Source of the DNA: Bacteroides gallinarum DSM 18171 = JCM 13658
GTDB lineage: Bacteria > Bacteroidota > Bacteroidia > Bacteroidales > Bacteroidaceae
Direction of reading: 5' to 3'
Length of the DNA stretch: 64,000 nucleotides
Assembly (NCBI RefSeq): GCF_000374365.1
Contig: NZ_KB894121.1
Coordinates: 1 to 64,000, forward strand
Shown here: one piece after another, positions 55,731 to 64,000 of the stretch
Position numbering within the stretch: position 1 is the first letter of the stretch
Layout of the letters: each line of letters starts with the position of its first letter
Notes under the pieces: model-generated
Seen by the model: only the letters and a program-made list of their open reading frames with translations
What the model was told of the DNA's origin: nothing
The model's database searches: none
Made by a program: the position numbers and the translations under genes

Positions 55731-55889
55731 CGGGAAAAAGCGCTAACTTTGCGCACGGTTTTACCGCCGGATTATGCGGTTTTACACCGGTTGTTCCTTT
55801 TTAGGCAAGGTATGTAGCCTGCCGATAGAGCGGTTTCCTACGAGGGAATAACTTGTGCGCATCCGTGTAATCCGCAGCGTTCGGATAAG

Positions 55890-56008
55890 TACAACAAGGA
55901 TTATGCCCTTACAGGGCGCAATGTTAACCATATACATACCCCCGGGGTGTTACCCCGGGCTTGAAGATAAAAGGCTTTCAGCCTTAGAAGATAGCATTTA
56001 CGGATTAA
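55890..56008. repeat. Inverted single copy of the 48.8-50.1 kb palindromic unit, in the panB leader
   Basis: Contains ATTATGCCCTTACAGGGCGC, ACCCCCGGGGTGTTACCCCGGG, GAAGATAAAAGGCTTTCAGC and GCATTTACGGATTAAT. This is the reverse complement of the unit repeated between 49 and 50 kb. It ends 29 nt before the panB ATG. The region 55731-55889 shows no other feature. Confidence 0.85.
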
Positions 56009-56037
56009 TATTACTAACAACTAAAAACAGAAATAAA

Positions 56038-56859
56038 ATGGCTGGATATATTTCAGACGACACTCGTAAAGTAACTACGCACCGTCTTATCGAGATGAAG
56101 CAGAGAGGTGAAAAAATATCGATGCTGACCTCTTACGACTATACTATGGCACAGATTGTAGACGGCGCCGGTATGGACGTTATCCTGGTGGGCGACTCCG
56201 CCTCCAATGTAATGGCGGGCAACGTAACCACGTTGCCCATAACACTCGACCAGATGATTTATCATGCCAAGTCCGTTGTGCGCGGCGTAAAGCGTGCAAT
56301 GGTGGTGGTGGATATGCCTTTCGGCTCTTACCAGGGAAATGAAATGGAGGGGCTTGCCTCCGCTATCCGCATCATGAAAGAGAGCCATGCCGATGCCTTG
56401 AAACTGGAAGGCGGGGAAGAAATCATCGGTACGGTAAAACGTATCCTCAGTGCCGGCATCCCTATTATGGGACACCTCGGGCTGATGCCGCAGTCTATCA
56501 ACAAATACGGAACCTATACGGTACGCGCCAAAGATGATTCGGAAGCCGAGAAACTGGTACGCGACGCCCACCTGCTGGAAGAAGCCGGATGCTTCGCCAT
56601 TGTGCTGGAAAAGATTCCCGCTGCCCTGGCGGAACGTGTGGCGAGCGAGCTTACTATCCCTATCATCGGCATCGGCGCCGGTGGCGGTGTAGACGGCCAG
56701 GTGCTGGTCGTTCAGGATATGCTGGGCATGAACAACGGTTTCCGTCCCCGTTTCCTGCGCCGTTATGCCGACCTTCATACGGTAATGACGGATGCTATCA
56801 GCCATTACATATCCGATGTGAAGAACTTAGACTTCCCGAATGAGAAAGAACAGTACTAA
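56038..56859 (+). CDS. panB: 3-methyl-2-oxobutanoate hydroxymethyltransferase
   Basis: First committed step of pantothenate and coenzyme A synthesis: ketoisovalerate to ketopantoate with methylene-tetrahydrofolate. 273 aa from ATG 56038. Conserved [19 protein letters not shown], the metal-site [29 protein letters not shown] and GHLGLMPQS are all present. A longer open frame reaching back to 55855 is produced by the repeat copy and is rejected. Overlaps the downstream MFS gene by 20 nt. Confidence 0.97.
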   Translation: MAGYISDDTRKVTTHRLIEMKQRGEKISMLTSYDYTMAQIVDGAGMDVILVGDSASNVMAGNVTTLPITLDQMIYHAKSVVRGVKRAMVVVDMPFGSYQGNEMEGLASAIRIMKESHADALKLEGGEEIIGTVKRILSAGIPIMGHLGLMPQSINKYGTYTVRAKDDSEAEKLVRDAHLLEEAGCFAIVLEKIPAALAERVASELTIPIIGIGAGGGVDGQVLVVQDMLGMNNGFRPRFLRRYADLHTVMTDAISHYISDVKNLDFPNEKEQY

Positions 56860-57817
56860 CGGGCTGATGACGCTGGATTTCGGGCGGATGTGTGCAGCGA
56901 ACCTGTTGCTGTTCGCATCCGTCTACATGCTTTTTCCCGTACTTTCGTTCGCCATGCCGGAGCAGTTGGGGATATCCGTCCCCCGAATGGGGAGCGTATT
57001 CCTGCTGTTTGCAGCAGCGATGTTCGCGGCAGGACCGTTCCACGCCTATCTGTGCGACGAATACAAGCGGAAGAATGTACTGCTTGTCTCCACCCTCGTC
57101 ATGCTGGCGGCAACGCTGGGGTATGCCTTTGCAGACAGCTATCCGAAACTGTTGCTGCTTGCACTGGTACAGGGGGCTTGTTTCGGAGTGGCAACCACGG
57201 CAGGCATTACGGTGGCTATCGACATCACAGTGTCGTCGCGGCGCAGTGCGGGGAATATGATTTATGCGTGGTCTGCCCGGTTGGGCATGCTGATAGGGGC
57301 GGGCACAGGTATCTTGCTGTACGACCTCTACGGTTTCCGCACGGCCGTTTACCTGGCGGTTGCTACCGGAGTTGCCGGCATGCTTTTCGCTTCGGGAGTA
57401 TATGTAGCTTTCCGTGCGCCTATCGGCATGAGGCTGTGCAGTTTAGACCGCTTCCTGCTGCCGCGTGCATGGGTTCCTGCATTGAATATGCTCCTGATAG
57501 CTTTTGTACCGGGAGTGCTGCTTCCCTTGTTGTATATAGGGGATTACATCGCATTTTCAGCCCTGGCGGTATTGGCGCTCCTGGCGATACCGTTCATAAG
57601 GATGTTCGTGAAATTGTCGCATCATTGCCAACGGGGAACGGGTAATACGACCTGCTACCTGGCTATGGAAACCGGGCTTCTGGCAGGTCTGGCAACAGCT
57701 TGCCGGCTGGCGGATGCTTATTTGCTCTATCATGCGGCTTGCGTAGCCGCACTGCTTGCCTTGTTCTTTTTCGTCTTGCTCACATACCCTTATTATAAGA
57801 GGAAAAGGGTAAGATAA
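56840..57817 (+). CDS. MFS-type transporter, short form
   Basis: 325 aa with about ten hydrophobic segments, shorter than the ~400 aa usual for the family. The loop [13 protein letters not shown] resembles the DRxGRR loop between helices 2 and 3. The ATG lies inside the panB 3' end (20 nt overlap), implying translational coupling. Substrate unknown; linkage to panB does not by itself prove a role in pantothenate transport. Confidence 0.8.
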   Translation: MRKNSTNGLMTLDFGRMCAANLLLFASVYMLFPVLSFAMPEQLGISVPRMGSVFLLFAAAMFAAGPFHAYLCDEYKRKNVLLVSTLVMLAATLGYAFADSYPKLLLLALVQGACFGVATTAGITVAIDITVSSRRSAGNMIYAWSARLGMLIGAGTGILLYDLYGFRTAVYLAVATGVAGMLFASGVYVAFRAPIGMRLCSLDRFLLPRAWVPALNMLLIAFVPGVLLPLLYIGDYIAFSALAVLALLAIPFIRMFVKLSHHCQRGTGNTTCYLAMETGLLAGLATACRLADAYLLYHAACVAALLALFFFVLLTYPYYKRKRVR

Positions 57818-57821
57818 AACC

Positions 57822-58199
57822 TTAGGAACTTACCATGCTCCCGAAAACGTACGGCATAAAGATAATGATGCCTACGATTATCGCCGCAACAGCGCATACC
57901 AGTACTGCTCCGGCAGCGATGTCTTTTACCTGCCCCGCAAGGGGATGTCGCTGGGGAGATACCAAATCTACCAGCCTTTCAATGGCGGTATTGAACAGCT
58001 CGGCGGCAATCACTGCGCCGATGCACAGGATAACCGCTATCCACTCGGTACGGGTAATCTCCCAAGTAAATCCCGCCACAACTACTGCTGCCGTGACAAT
58101 CAGGTGAAAGCTCAGGTTCTGCTCTTTGCCTACACAGTTCCGGATGCCTTTCCAGGCATAGCCGAAACTGCGGAGTTGTTTCTTAAAATCGTACTTCAT
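57822..58199 (-). CDS. dgkA: Diacylglycerol/undecaprenol kinase (DgkA family)
   Basis: 125 aa. A short cytosolic amphipathic start (FKKQLRSFGYAWKGIRNCVGKEQNLSFH) is followed by three membrane helices. E-x-x-NTAIERLVDLVSP with the conserved acidic residues is the DGK catalytic signature. It recycles diacylglycerol or undecaprenol to the phosphate form. 27 nt downstream of the RelA-like gene, so possibly co-transcribed. Confidence 0.93.
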   Translation of the reverse strand: MKYDFKKQLRSFGYAWKGIRNCVGKEQNLSFHLIVTAAVVVAGFTWEITRTEWIAVILCIGAVIAAELFNTAIERLVDLVSPQRHPLAGQVKDIAAGAVLVCAVAAIIVGIIIFMPYVFGSMVSS

Positions 58200-58226
58200 A
58201 GGTCGTCGAATTGGAGATAGGGGATT

Positions 58227-60449
58227 TCAGTTTCGCGAAACCTGCTTCACCCCCTTCACCGTCCTCAGCTTCTTGATAAGCGCCTCCAGCCGTCCGGTAT
58301 CACCTACCATGACGGTAAGCGTGCCCGAGAACAAGCCGTCGTGCGAATCGATGCCGATACTTCGCAGCGTGATGCCGGTTTCCTTGGAGATTATGGAAGT
58401 GATGTTGGTTACGATGCCTATGTCGTCGTGCCCCACCACACGCAGCGTAATGGGGTATTGCGTGCCTTGCGACTTACCCGCCCAGCGTGCCTTGACGATA
58501 CGGTATCCGAAGCGTTCGCGCAGGTCGCTTGCGTTCGGACAGTCGCAGCGGTGTATCTTGATACCGCCGCTCACGGTGACGAACCCGAACACCTCGTCGC
58601 CGTAAATCGGGTTGCAGCAGCGTGCCAGCTTGAAGTCCAGTCCTTTCAGGTTCTGGTCGATAACGAGCACATCCTCTTTGGCGCCCGTCTCCTCGGGCAG
58701 GGCGGCGGTTTGCAGGTTGTAACCCTCGGCACTGCGGTAAACGATGTCGTCGTGCGTGTCGTTCTCGCGCTTCTGCTGTTCCAGGTACTTGTCTATGATG
58801 TCGTTTACATCGAGCGTTTCATCGGCGATGCTCTGGTAGAAGTCCGTCACCACTTTGAAGCCGAGACGTTTGATGAGGCGCATCATCGTACCCTCATCGT
58901 ATTCTATCTTCCGGTTTTTGAACTTGCGCTCCAGCGTCTCTTTGGCGAATGCATGCTGGCGTGCCGCCATTTCCTTGAGCGCCTGCCGTATCTTGGTACG
59001 CGCCTTGGAGGTGGTGACGATATTCAGCCAGTCCTGCTTCGGCGTCTGGGTGTTGGAAGTCATGATTTCCACCTGGTCGCCGCTGTTCAGTATTTGCTTC
59101 AACTGCGCATTCCTGCCGTTCACTTTCGCGCCGATACATTTGCAGCCCAGTTTGGTGTGAATGTGGAATGCGAAATCGAGCACGGTGGAGCCTTTGCCCA
59201 GCTTGAACAAATCCCCCTTGGGGGTGAATACGAATACCTCGTCCTCGTATAAGTCTAGCTTGAACTGGTCCATGGCTTCCAGTCCGTTGCTGTCGGAGTT
59301 CTCCAACGCCTCACGTACGGAAGTGAGCCATTCGTCCAGTCCGTTTTCGCCTTTCACGCCTTTGTACCGCCAATGGGCGGCAAGGCCGCGTTCGGCAATC
59401 TCGTCCATGCGCTCGGTACGTATCTGTACTTCCACCCATTTGCCCTCGGGACCCATAACGGTGATGTGCAGCGACTCGTAGCCGTTGCTCTTGGGCACGG
59501 ACAGCCAGTCGCGCAGGCGTTTGGGGTTGGGCTGGTACATATCCGTTACAATGGAGTATGCCTGCCAGCATTCCAGCTTTTCCTTTTCCAGCGGAGAGCT
59601 CAGGATTACGCGGATAGCGAACAGGTCGTACACGCCTTCGAAGGGACACTTTTGCTTCTTCATCTTCTGGTAGATAGAATGAATGGACTTGGTACGCCCC
59701 TTGATGTGGAAGTGCAGGCCTGCATCTTCCAGCTTCTTCTGTACCGGAGCTATGAAGGCGGCTATATATTTGTCGCGCGCAGCTTTGGTTGCGTTCAGTT
59801 TCTCCTTGATATGGTAATATACCTCTTTCTCCGTATATTTCAGCGAAAGGTCTTCCAGTTCCGATTTCAGCTTGTACAGACCCAGCTTGTGGGCGAGGGG
59901 GGCGTACAGGTAAGCGGCTTCATTGGCAACCTGCTTGCGTGCCTCGTCGTTCTCGCAATCCTTTATCTGGCGCATGATGTTTACGCGGTCGGCAATCATA
60001 ATGAGGATAACGCGCATATCCTCCGCAAAGGAAAGCAACAGGTTGCGGAAATTCTCCGACTCGATAGTAGGGCTCTTGGAGTAAAGCTCGTTTACCCGTA
60101 TCAGCCCGCGTATGATGCCTGCCACGTCCTCGCCATAGTCCTGCTCCACCTCTTCGGAGGTACAAGTACCGCAGCGTACCGAGTCGTGAAGCATCAGCCC
60201 CAGGATAGAAGCCCGCTTCATTCCGATTTCCTCCGCAACGATGACGGCGGTCTGCATGTCTTTGATAACCGGGTTCAGCCCGAAGATGTCCCGTTGTATG
60301 CGGTTGTTCTGTATAGAGTTTACAAGATGCGTTTTCAGTTTCTTACAGTCTCCCTTGTGGAGCGTTTCTCCGGAAAGCTGCAATAATTTCCGGTAGAGCA
60401 GGAAAAGTAGGTACTTCTCTCCGGTAGTGAAAAATTCATCTGTTGCCAT
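58227..60449 (-). CDS. relA: RelA/SpoT-family (p)ppGpp synthetase with degenerate hydrolase site
   Basis: 740 aa from ATG 60449 (MATDEFFTTGEKY). A 29-residue upstream extension to 60536 crosses the divergent promoter and is disfavoured. Order: HD domain, synthetase (GRTKSIHSIYQKMKK, YDLFAIRVIL, GYESLHITVMGP), TGS (EVFVFTPKGDLFKLGKGST), conserved-cysteine helical region and C-terminal ACT. In the HD domain His88-Asp89 remain, but the expected ED reads RC (92-93) and DRTHNMR reads DRVNIMR. Hydrolase activity is therefore probably lost and the enzyme RelA-like. Confidence 0.9.
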   Translation of the reverse strand: MATDEFFTTGEKYLLFLLYRKLLQLSGETLHKGDCKKLKTHLVNSIQNNRIQRDIFGLNPVIKDMQTAVIVAEEIGMKRASILGLMLHDSVRCGTCTSEEVEQDYGEDVAGIIRGLIRVNELYSKSPTIESENFRNLLLSFAEDMRVILIMIADRVNIMRQIKDCENDEARKQVANEAAYLYAPLAHKLGLYKLKSELEDLSLKYTEKEVYYHIKEKLNATKAARDKYIAAFIAPVQKKLEDAGLHFHIKGRTKSIHSIYQKMKKQKCPFEGVYDLFAIRVILSSPLEKEKLECWQAYSIVTDMYQPNPKRLRDWLSVPKSNGYESLHITVMGPEGKWVEVQIRTERMDEIAERGLAAHWRYKGVKGENGLDEWLTSVREALENSDSNGLEAMDQFKLDLYEDEVFVFTPKGDLFKLGKGSTVLDFAFHIHTKLGCKCIGAKVNGRNAQLKQILNSGDQVEIMTSNTQTPKQDWLNIVTTSKARTKIRQALKEMAARQHAFAKETLERKFKNRKIEYDEGTMMRLIKRLGFKVVTDFYQSIADETLDVNDIIDKYLEQQKRENDTHDDIVYRSAEGYNLQTAALPEETGAKEDVLVIDQNLKGLDFKLARCCNPIYGDEVFGFVTVSGGIKIHRCDCPNASDLRERFGYRIVKARWAGKSQGTQYPITLRVVGHDDIGIVTNITSIISKETGITLRSIGIDSHDGLFSGTLTVMVGDTGRLEALIKKLRTVKGVKQVSRN

Positions 60450-60520
60450 AATCGTCCGTATTTTCTGCTGTAAAGGTAGTTTTTTTCTTCCTTTTCTTGA
60501 CGGCACTTGCGGTTTTTTTG

Positions 60521-60528
60521 TATTTTTG
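60521..60528 (+). promoter_or_regulatory. -7 box for the DUF4301 gene
   Basis: TATTTTTG fits TAnnTTTG, with a TTGA near 60497 as a possible -33; ATG at 60555. It lies within the rejected 5' extension of the divergent relA gene. Confidence 0.55.
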
Positions 60529-60554
60529 GGCATCAATTAATAAATTTAGATATT

Positions 60555-62072
60555 ATGATAACACTCCAAGACAAAGAACTGCTTGCCAAGAAAGGCATAT
60601 CGGAAGAACAGATTGCCGAACAACTGACCTGTTTCGAAAAAGGATTTCCCTATTTGAAGTTATCTGCTGCCGCTTCCGTGGAGCAGGGCATATTGGCTCC
60701 GGATGCCGATGAGCAGAAGAAATACCTGAACGCATGGGAGGCATACACCCAGACAGACAAGACGGTCGTGAAGTTTGTTCCGGCATCGGGCGCTGCAAGC
60801 CGTATGTTCAAGAACCTGTTCGAATTTCTCGGAGCGGAATACGATGCTCCCCAGTCGGCATTCGAGAAAACGTTCTTCGAGAAAATCGAAAAGTTCGCTT
60901 TCTACGACGATTTGAATGCCGCTTGCCGGGAAACGGCGGGCAAGGATATTCCCGCATTGCTTGCCGCCGGCAATTACAAGGCGGTGGTTGCCGCATTGCT
61001 CGAGTCGGCAGGGCTGAATTACGGTGCGCTTCCGAAGGGGCTGTTGAAGTTCCACAAATACGAAGAAGGTAGCCGTACCCCCCTGGAAGAACACCTGGTG
61101 GAAGGTGCGCTTTATGCAGCCAACAGAAATGGCAAGGTGAATGTACATTTCACCGTGTCTCCCGAACACCGTGCGCTGTTCAAGGCGTTGGTGGACGAGA
61201 AGGCGGCAGCTTATGCCAAGCGGTACGGCGTGGATTACAACATCAGCTTCTCCGAACAGAAGCCCAGCACCGACACCATTGCCGCCGATATGGAGAACAA
61301 GCCTTTCCGCGACAACGGCAAGCTCCTGTTCCGTCCGGGAGGCCATGGGGCGCTGATTGAGAACCTGAATGACCTCGATGCCGATGTAATCTTCATTAAG
61401 AATATAGACAACGTAGTGCCCGATAAGCTGAAAGGCGATACCGTATTATATAAGAAACTGATTGCCGGTGTGCTCATTACATTGCAACAGCAGGCGTTCG
61501 CCTACCTGCAACTGCTGGACAGCGGCAAATACACGCACGAGCAGATACTCGACATCCTGCAATTCGTACAGAAACGGCTTTTCTGCAAGAACCCGGAAAC
61601 GAAGAACCTGGAAGATGCCGAGCTGGTGATTTACCTGAAAGAGAAGCTGAACCGTCCGATGCGCGTTTGCGGTATGGTGAAGAACGTGGGCGAGCCGGGC
61701 GGCGGTCCGTTCCTCGCTTATAACAACGACGGTACGATTTCCCTGCAAATCCTCGAAAGCTCGCAGATTGATATGAACGACCCCGAGAAGAAGGATATGT
61801 TCGAAAAGGGTACGCACTTCAATCCGGTAGATTTGGTTTGCGCCGTACGCGATTACAAAGGACATAAGTTCGACCTGGTGAAATATGTGGACAAGGCAAC
61901 GGGCTTTATCTCTTACAAGTCGAAGAACGGCAAAGACCTTAAGGCGCTGGAGCTTCCCGGACTTTGGAACGGTGCGATGAGCGACTGGAACACGGTATTC
62001 GTAGAAGTGCCCCTTACCACTTTCAACCCGGTAAAGACCGTCAACGATTTATTGAGAGAACAGCACCAATAA
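60555..62072 (+). CDS. DUF4301 family protein
   Basis: 505 aa from ATG 60555 (MITLQDKELLAKKGISEEQI). It contains KFVPASGAASRMFKNL near residue 75 and GHGALIENLNDLDADVIFIKNIDNVV near 260-285. The latter resembles a nucleotidyltransferase-like sugar-1-phosphate fold, and FRPGGHGALI could be a phosphate-binding loop. From memory this is DUF4301, common in Bacteroidetes and without a known role. Divergent from relA. Confidence 0.82.
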   Translation: MITLQDKELLAKKGISEEQIAEQLTCFEKGFPYLKLSAAASVEQGILAPDADEQKKYLNAWEAYTQTDKTVVKFVPASGAASRMFKNLFEFLGAEYDAPQSAFEKTFFEKIEKFAFYDDLNAACRETAGKDIPALLAAGNYKAVVAALLESAGLNYGALPKGLLKFHKYEEGSRTPLEEHLVEGALYAANRNGKVNVHFTVSPEHRALFKALVDEKAAAYAKRYGVDYNISFSEQKPSTDTIAADMENKPFRDNGKLLFRPGGHGALIENLNDLDADVIFIKNIDNVVPDKLKGDTVLYKKLIAGVLITLQQQAFAYLQLLDSGKYTHEQILDILQFVQKRLFCKNPETKNLEDAELVIYLKEKLNRPMRVCGMVKNVGEPGGGPFLAYNNDGTISLQILESSQIDMNDPEKKDMFEKGTHFNPVDLVCAVRDYKGHKFDLVKYVDKATGFISYKSKNGKDLKALELPGLWNGAMSDWNTVFVEVPLTTFNPVKTVNDLLREQHQ

Positions 62073-62079
62073 TAGCGGC

Positions 62080-62190
62080 GGCACTAAGTTAACTTCACAG
62101 CTTCGATGAAGTTAACTTGAAAGGTGCCGATATGTTAACATCATAATTGCGGGAAGTTAACTTCGTAGAGAGAATGAAGTTAACTTCCCG
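62080..62190. repeat. GTTAAC array with 22-23 bp period
   Basis: GTTAAC hexamers start at 62088, 62111, 62134, 62156 and 62179, spaced 23, 23, 22 and 23 bp. Several are embedded in GAAGTTAACTTC, itself a palindrome. It fills most of the gap between the DUF4301 gene and the purT promoter. Confidence 0.85.
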
Positions 62191-62219
62191 TATTTCTTTT
62201 TATATCGTTTTTTTCTCCC

Positions 62220-62227
62220 TATCTTTG
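62220..62227 (+). promoter_or_regulatory. -7 box for purT
   Basis: TATCTTTG with a T-rich -33 region near 62196; start near 62234, ATG at 62256. The GTTAAC array ends about 35 bp upstream of it. Confidence 0.65.
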
Positions 62228-62255
62228 CCGTAATTCTATAATAACTGATACTGAA

Positions 62256-63422
62256 ATGAAAAAGATTTTACTCTTAGGTTCCGGTGAGCTGGGTAAGGAA
62301 TTCGTAATTTCCGCCCAGCGTAAAGGTCAATACATCATTGCCTGCGACTCTTATGCCGGAGCGCCCGCCATGCAGGTGGCGGATGAATGCGAGGTGTTCA
62401 GTATGCTGGACGGCGACGCATTGGAACGTGTGGTGCGCAAGCACCGGCCGGACATCATCGTACCGGAAATAGAAGCTATCCGTACGGAGCGCTTGTACGA
62501 TTTCGAGAAAGAAGGTATTCAGGTTGTGCCCAGTGCGCGTGCAGTAAACTTTACCATGAACCGTAAGGCTATCCGCGACCTTGCCGCTAAGGAACTGGGG
62601 CTGAAAACCGCCAGATATTTTTATGCCAAATCCCTGGACGAGCTGAAAGCCGCTGCCCAAAAAATCGGTTTCCCCTGTGTGGTGAAGCCGCTGATGTCGT
62701 CTTCCGGCAAAGGGCAGTCGCTCGTGAAGAGCGCCGACGAGCTGGAACATGCCTGGGAATACGGTTGCAATGGCAGTCGCGGTGATATCAAGGAGCTTAT
62801 CATCGAGGAGTTCATCAAGTTCGACAGCGAAATTACCCTGCTGACAGTTACTCAAAAGAATGGCCCCACTTTGTTCTGCCCGCCTATCGGCCACGTACAA
62901 AAAGGCGGGGACTATCGCGAGAGCTTCCAGCCTGCCCATATCGACCCTGCCCATTTAAAGGAAGCGCAGGATATGGCAGAGAAAGTAACCCGTGCCCTGA
63001 CAGGCGCCGGCTTGTGGGGAGTGGAATTTTTCCTGAGCCATGAGAACGGTGTTTACTTCTCCGAACTTTCACCGCGTCCGCACGATACGGGTATGGTAAC
63101 GTTGGCAGGCACGCAGAACCTGAACGAGTTCGAGTTGCATTGCCGCGCCGTATTGGGTTTGCCCATTCCGGGTATCAAGCAGGAGCGGATAGGGGCGAGC
63201 GCCGTTATCCTTTCGCCCATTGCCAGCCAGGAACGTCCCAACTATCGCGGTATGGAGGAGGTAACGAAAGAGGAAGATACTTACCTGCGCATCTTCGGCA
63301 AGCCGACCACCCGCGTCAACCGTCGTATGGGCGTTGTATTGTGCTATGCTCCGCTGAACGGCGACCTCGATGCATTGCGCGATAAGGCGAAACGGATTGC
63401 CGGAAAGGTGGAGGTGTACTGA
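62256..63422 (+). CDS. purT: Formate-dependent phosphoribosylglycinamide formyltransferase
   Basis: Uses formate and ATP to formylate GAR in purine synthesis, the folate-free alternative to PurN. 388 aa ATP-grasp enzyme: [22 protein letters not shown]-terminal loop, [17 protein letters not shown]-binding loop, [32 protein letters not shown] metal and substrate region, RMGVVLCYA near the end. Length matches E. coli PurT (392). Free-standing, with its own promoter. Confidence 0.97.
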   Translation: MKKILLLGSGELGKEFVISAQRKGQYIIACDSYAGAPAMQVADECEVFSMLDGDALERVVRKHRPDIIVPEIEAIRTERLYDFEKEGIQVVPSARAVNFTMNRKAIRDLAAKELGLKTARYFYAKSLDELKAAAQKIGFPCVVKPLMSSSGKGQSLVKSADELEHAWEYGCNGSRGDIKELIIEEFIKFDSEITLLTVTQKNGPTLFCPPIGHVQKGGDYRESFQPAHIDPAHLKEAQDMAEKVTRALTGAGLWGVEFFLSHENGVYFSELSPRPHDTGMVTLAGTQNLNEFELHCRAVLGLPIPGIKQERIGASAVILSPIASQERPNYRGMEEVTKEEDTYLRIFGKPTTRVNRRMGVVLCYAPLNGDLDALRDKAKRIAGKVEVY

Positions 63423-63550
63423 AACTGAACATAAACATAAGCATAAGGCATTTTGTATTATGCGTATAATGCTAAGTATAAAGCATAAGGTTTAAGGTAT
63501 AGGAATGAGGTATGAAGAATGAGGTGTGAGGTATTCTTCGTACCTCATTC

Positions 63551-63645
63551 TTTAATGTCTCCGATATACTTTAATGTCTCCGATATACTTTAATGTTGCC
63601 GACATACTTTAATGTTTTCGATTTACCTTAATATCTCCGATTTAC
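63551..63645. repeat. 19 bp tandem repeat, five units
   Basis: TTTAATGTCTCCGATATAC and close variants start at 63551, 63570, 63589, 63608 and 63627, exactly 19 bp apart. The array lies directly after the stop codon of the convergent PepSY-like gene. The rest of the gap (63423-63550) contains AGGTAT/TACCTC inverted words and no gene. Confidence 0.9.
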
Positions 63646-63647
63646 AG

Positions 63648-64000
63648 CTATTCGAATAGCCCCGGATAAATCTCCCCACCCAGTTCGCTCACATTCAGTT
63701 GTTGCCGTAACTTCCCGTCCGGCGAATAGAATAATTGGAATTCTTCATCGGAATTGTAACCTTCTACCTCGATAACGATTACCGTAGGATGTTTGGGGAA
63801 TGTGATTATCCTCACATCTTTTAGTCTCATGGAAGCCATGATGTTTTTCATAAAAGCGTCTGCAACGGGAGCGGGAATTTTCTCCAACGATTCGACATCA
63901 TCTTCCGTCATTACCCATTGGGCATTTTCATCGAACCACACATCCGTCTCCCGGTTGTCCGTAACGAACTCTGCCACATAGCAACCCGCCATTTGTTCCC
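63648..64000 (-). CDS. PepSY-like protein, partial
   Basis: The reverse-strand frame is open to the window edge, so only the C-terminal ~117 residues are visible; an internal ATG at 63992 is unlikely to be the true start. The visible part, VAEFVTDNRETDVWFDENAQWVMTEDDV and so on, matches the repeat of Bacteroidetes PepSY-like (DUF2874) exported proteins. These carry small beta-lactamase-inhibitor-like folds and usually a signal peptide. Function unknown. Confidence 0.75.
   Translation of the reverse strand, partial: EQMAGCYVAEFVTDNRETDVWFDENAQWVMTEDDVESLEKIPAPVADAFMKNIMASMRLKDVRIITFPKHPTVIVIEVEGYNSDEEFQLFYSPDGKLRQQLNVSELGGEIYPGLFE

Noticed and set aside
55855..56037. 61-codon N-terminal extension of PanB
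   Set aside because: It is translated repeat sequence; PanB proteins begin at the ATG at 56038.
60450..60536. 29-codon extension of the RelA-like protein
   Set aside because: It overlaps the divergent DUF4301 promoter and is a Lys/Arg-rich stretch not expected at the start of the family.

Overview
The window looks like chromosomal DNA of a gut Bacteroidales bacterium, most likely Bacteroides or a close relative. The evidence is the repeated promoter signature TAnnTTTG (usually TATCTTTG) shortly before genes, weak ribosome binding sites, and typical families of that group: a reduced V-type ATPase with a DUF2764 protein, a DUF2023/flavodoxin pair, a eukaryote-like glycogen synthase, and MacB-like permeases paired with sigma-54 response regulators. 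No rRNA, tRNA, phage or CRISPR array is visible. The only mobile-element gene is the 5' end of a transposase at the left edge.

Layout. 1-1.1 kb: transposase fragment and a duplicated ~170 bp non-coding block. 1.1-8.8 kb: V-ATPase operon E, DUF2764, A, B, D, I, K. 9.3-13.6 kb: glycogen synthase and alpha-glucan phosphorylase. 13.7-21.5 kb: DUF2023, flavodoxin, phosphoglycerate mutase, DUF6064, ThrE-type exporter, S37-like peptidase, outer-membrane protein, glycerophosphodiesterase. 21.8-29.1 kb: YtxH protein and a purF-like/carA/carB cluster. 29.2-36.5 kb: AraC regulator divergent from a five-gene exporter (TolC, HlyD-type adaptor, double ABC ATPase, two ABC-2 permeases). 36.6-44 kb: acyltransferase, Hsp20, tRNA-editing protein, DUF169-GNAT fusion, a small RNA candidate, acyl-CoA synthetase, CPA1 antiporter. 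44-48.5 kb: histidine kinase and NtrC-type regulator, two envelope proteins. 48.5-50.6 kb: a 2 kb gene-free tract of nested repeats and AT-rich DNA. 50.6-53.6 kb: MacB-like permease and ATPase. 53.6-64 kb: MATE pump, HAD phosphatase, panB, MFS protein, diacylglycerol kinase, RelA-like protein, DUF4301, purT and a PepSY-like fragment.

Two themes stand out. First, a probable sigma-54 circuit: an NtrC-type regulator and its kinase (44.0-46.8 kb) lie near a MacB-like transporter whose upstream region carries a good -24/-12 element (50219-50236) preceded by two similar dyads 22 bp apart. A second -24/-12 element lies before the Hsp20 gene. Second, the intergenic DNA is unusually periodic. At least four spacers carry degenerate tandem arrays of 19-23 bp with different core words (ATGAAA, GTAC, GTTAAC, TTTAATG). 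A nested 21 bp / ~228 bp array with palindromes fills 48.8-50.1 kb and has a detached inverted copy in the panB leader. A palindromic repeat also appears to sit in frame inside carB.

All functional calls rest on reading motifs and family resemblance from memory. No database search or folding calculation was run.
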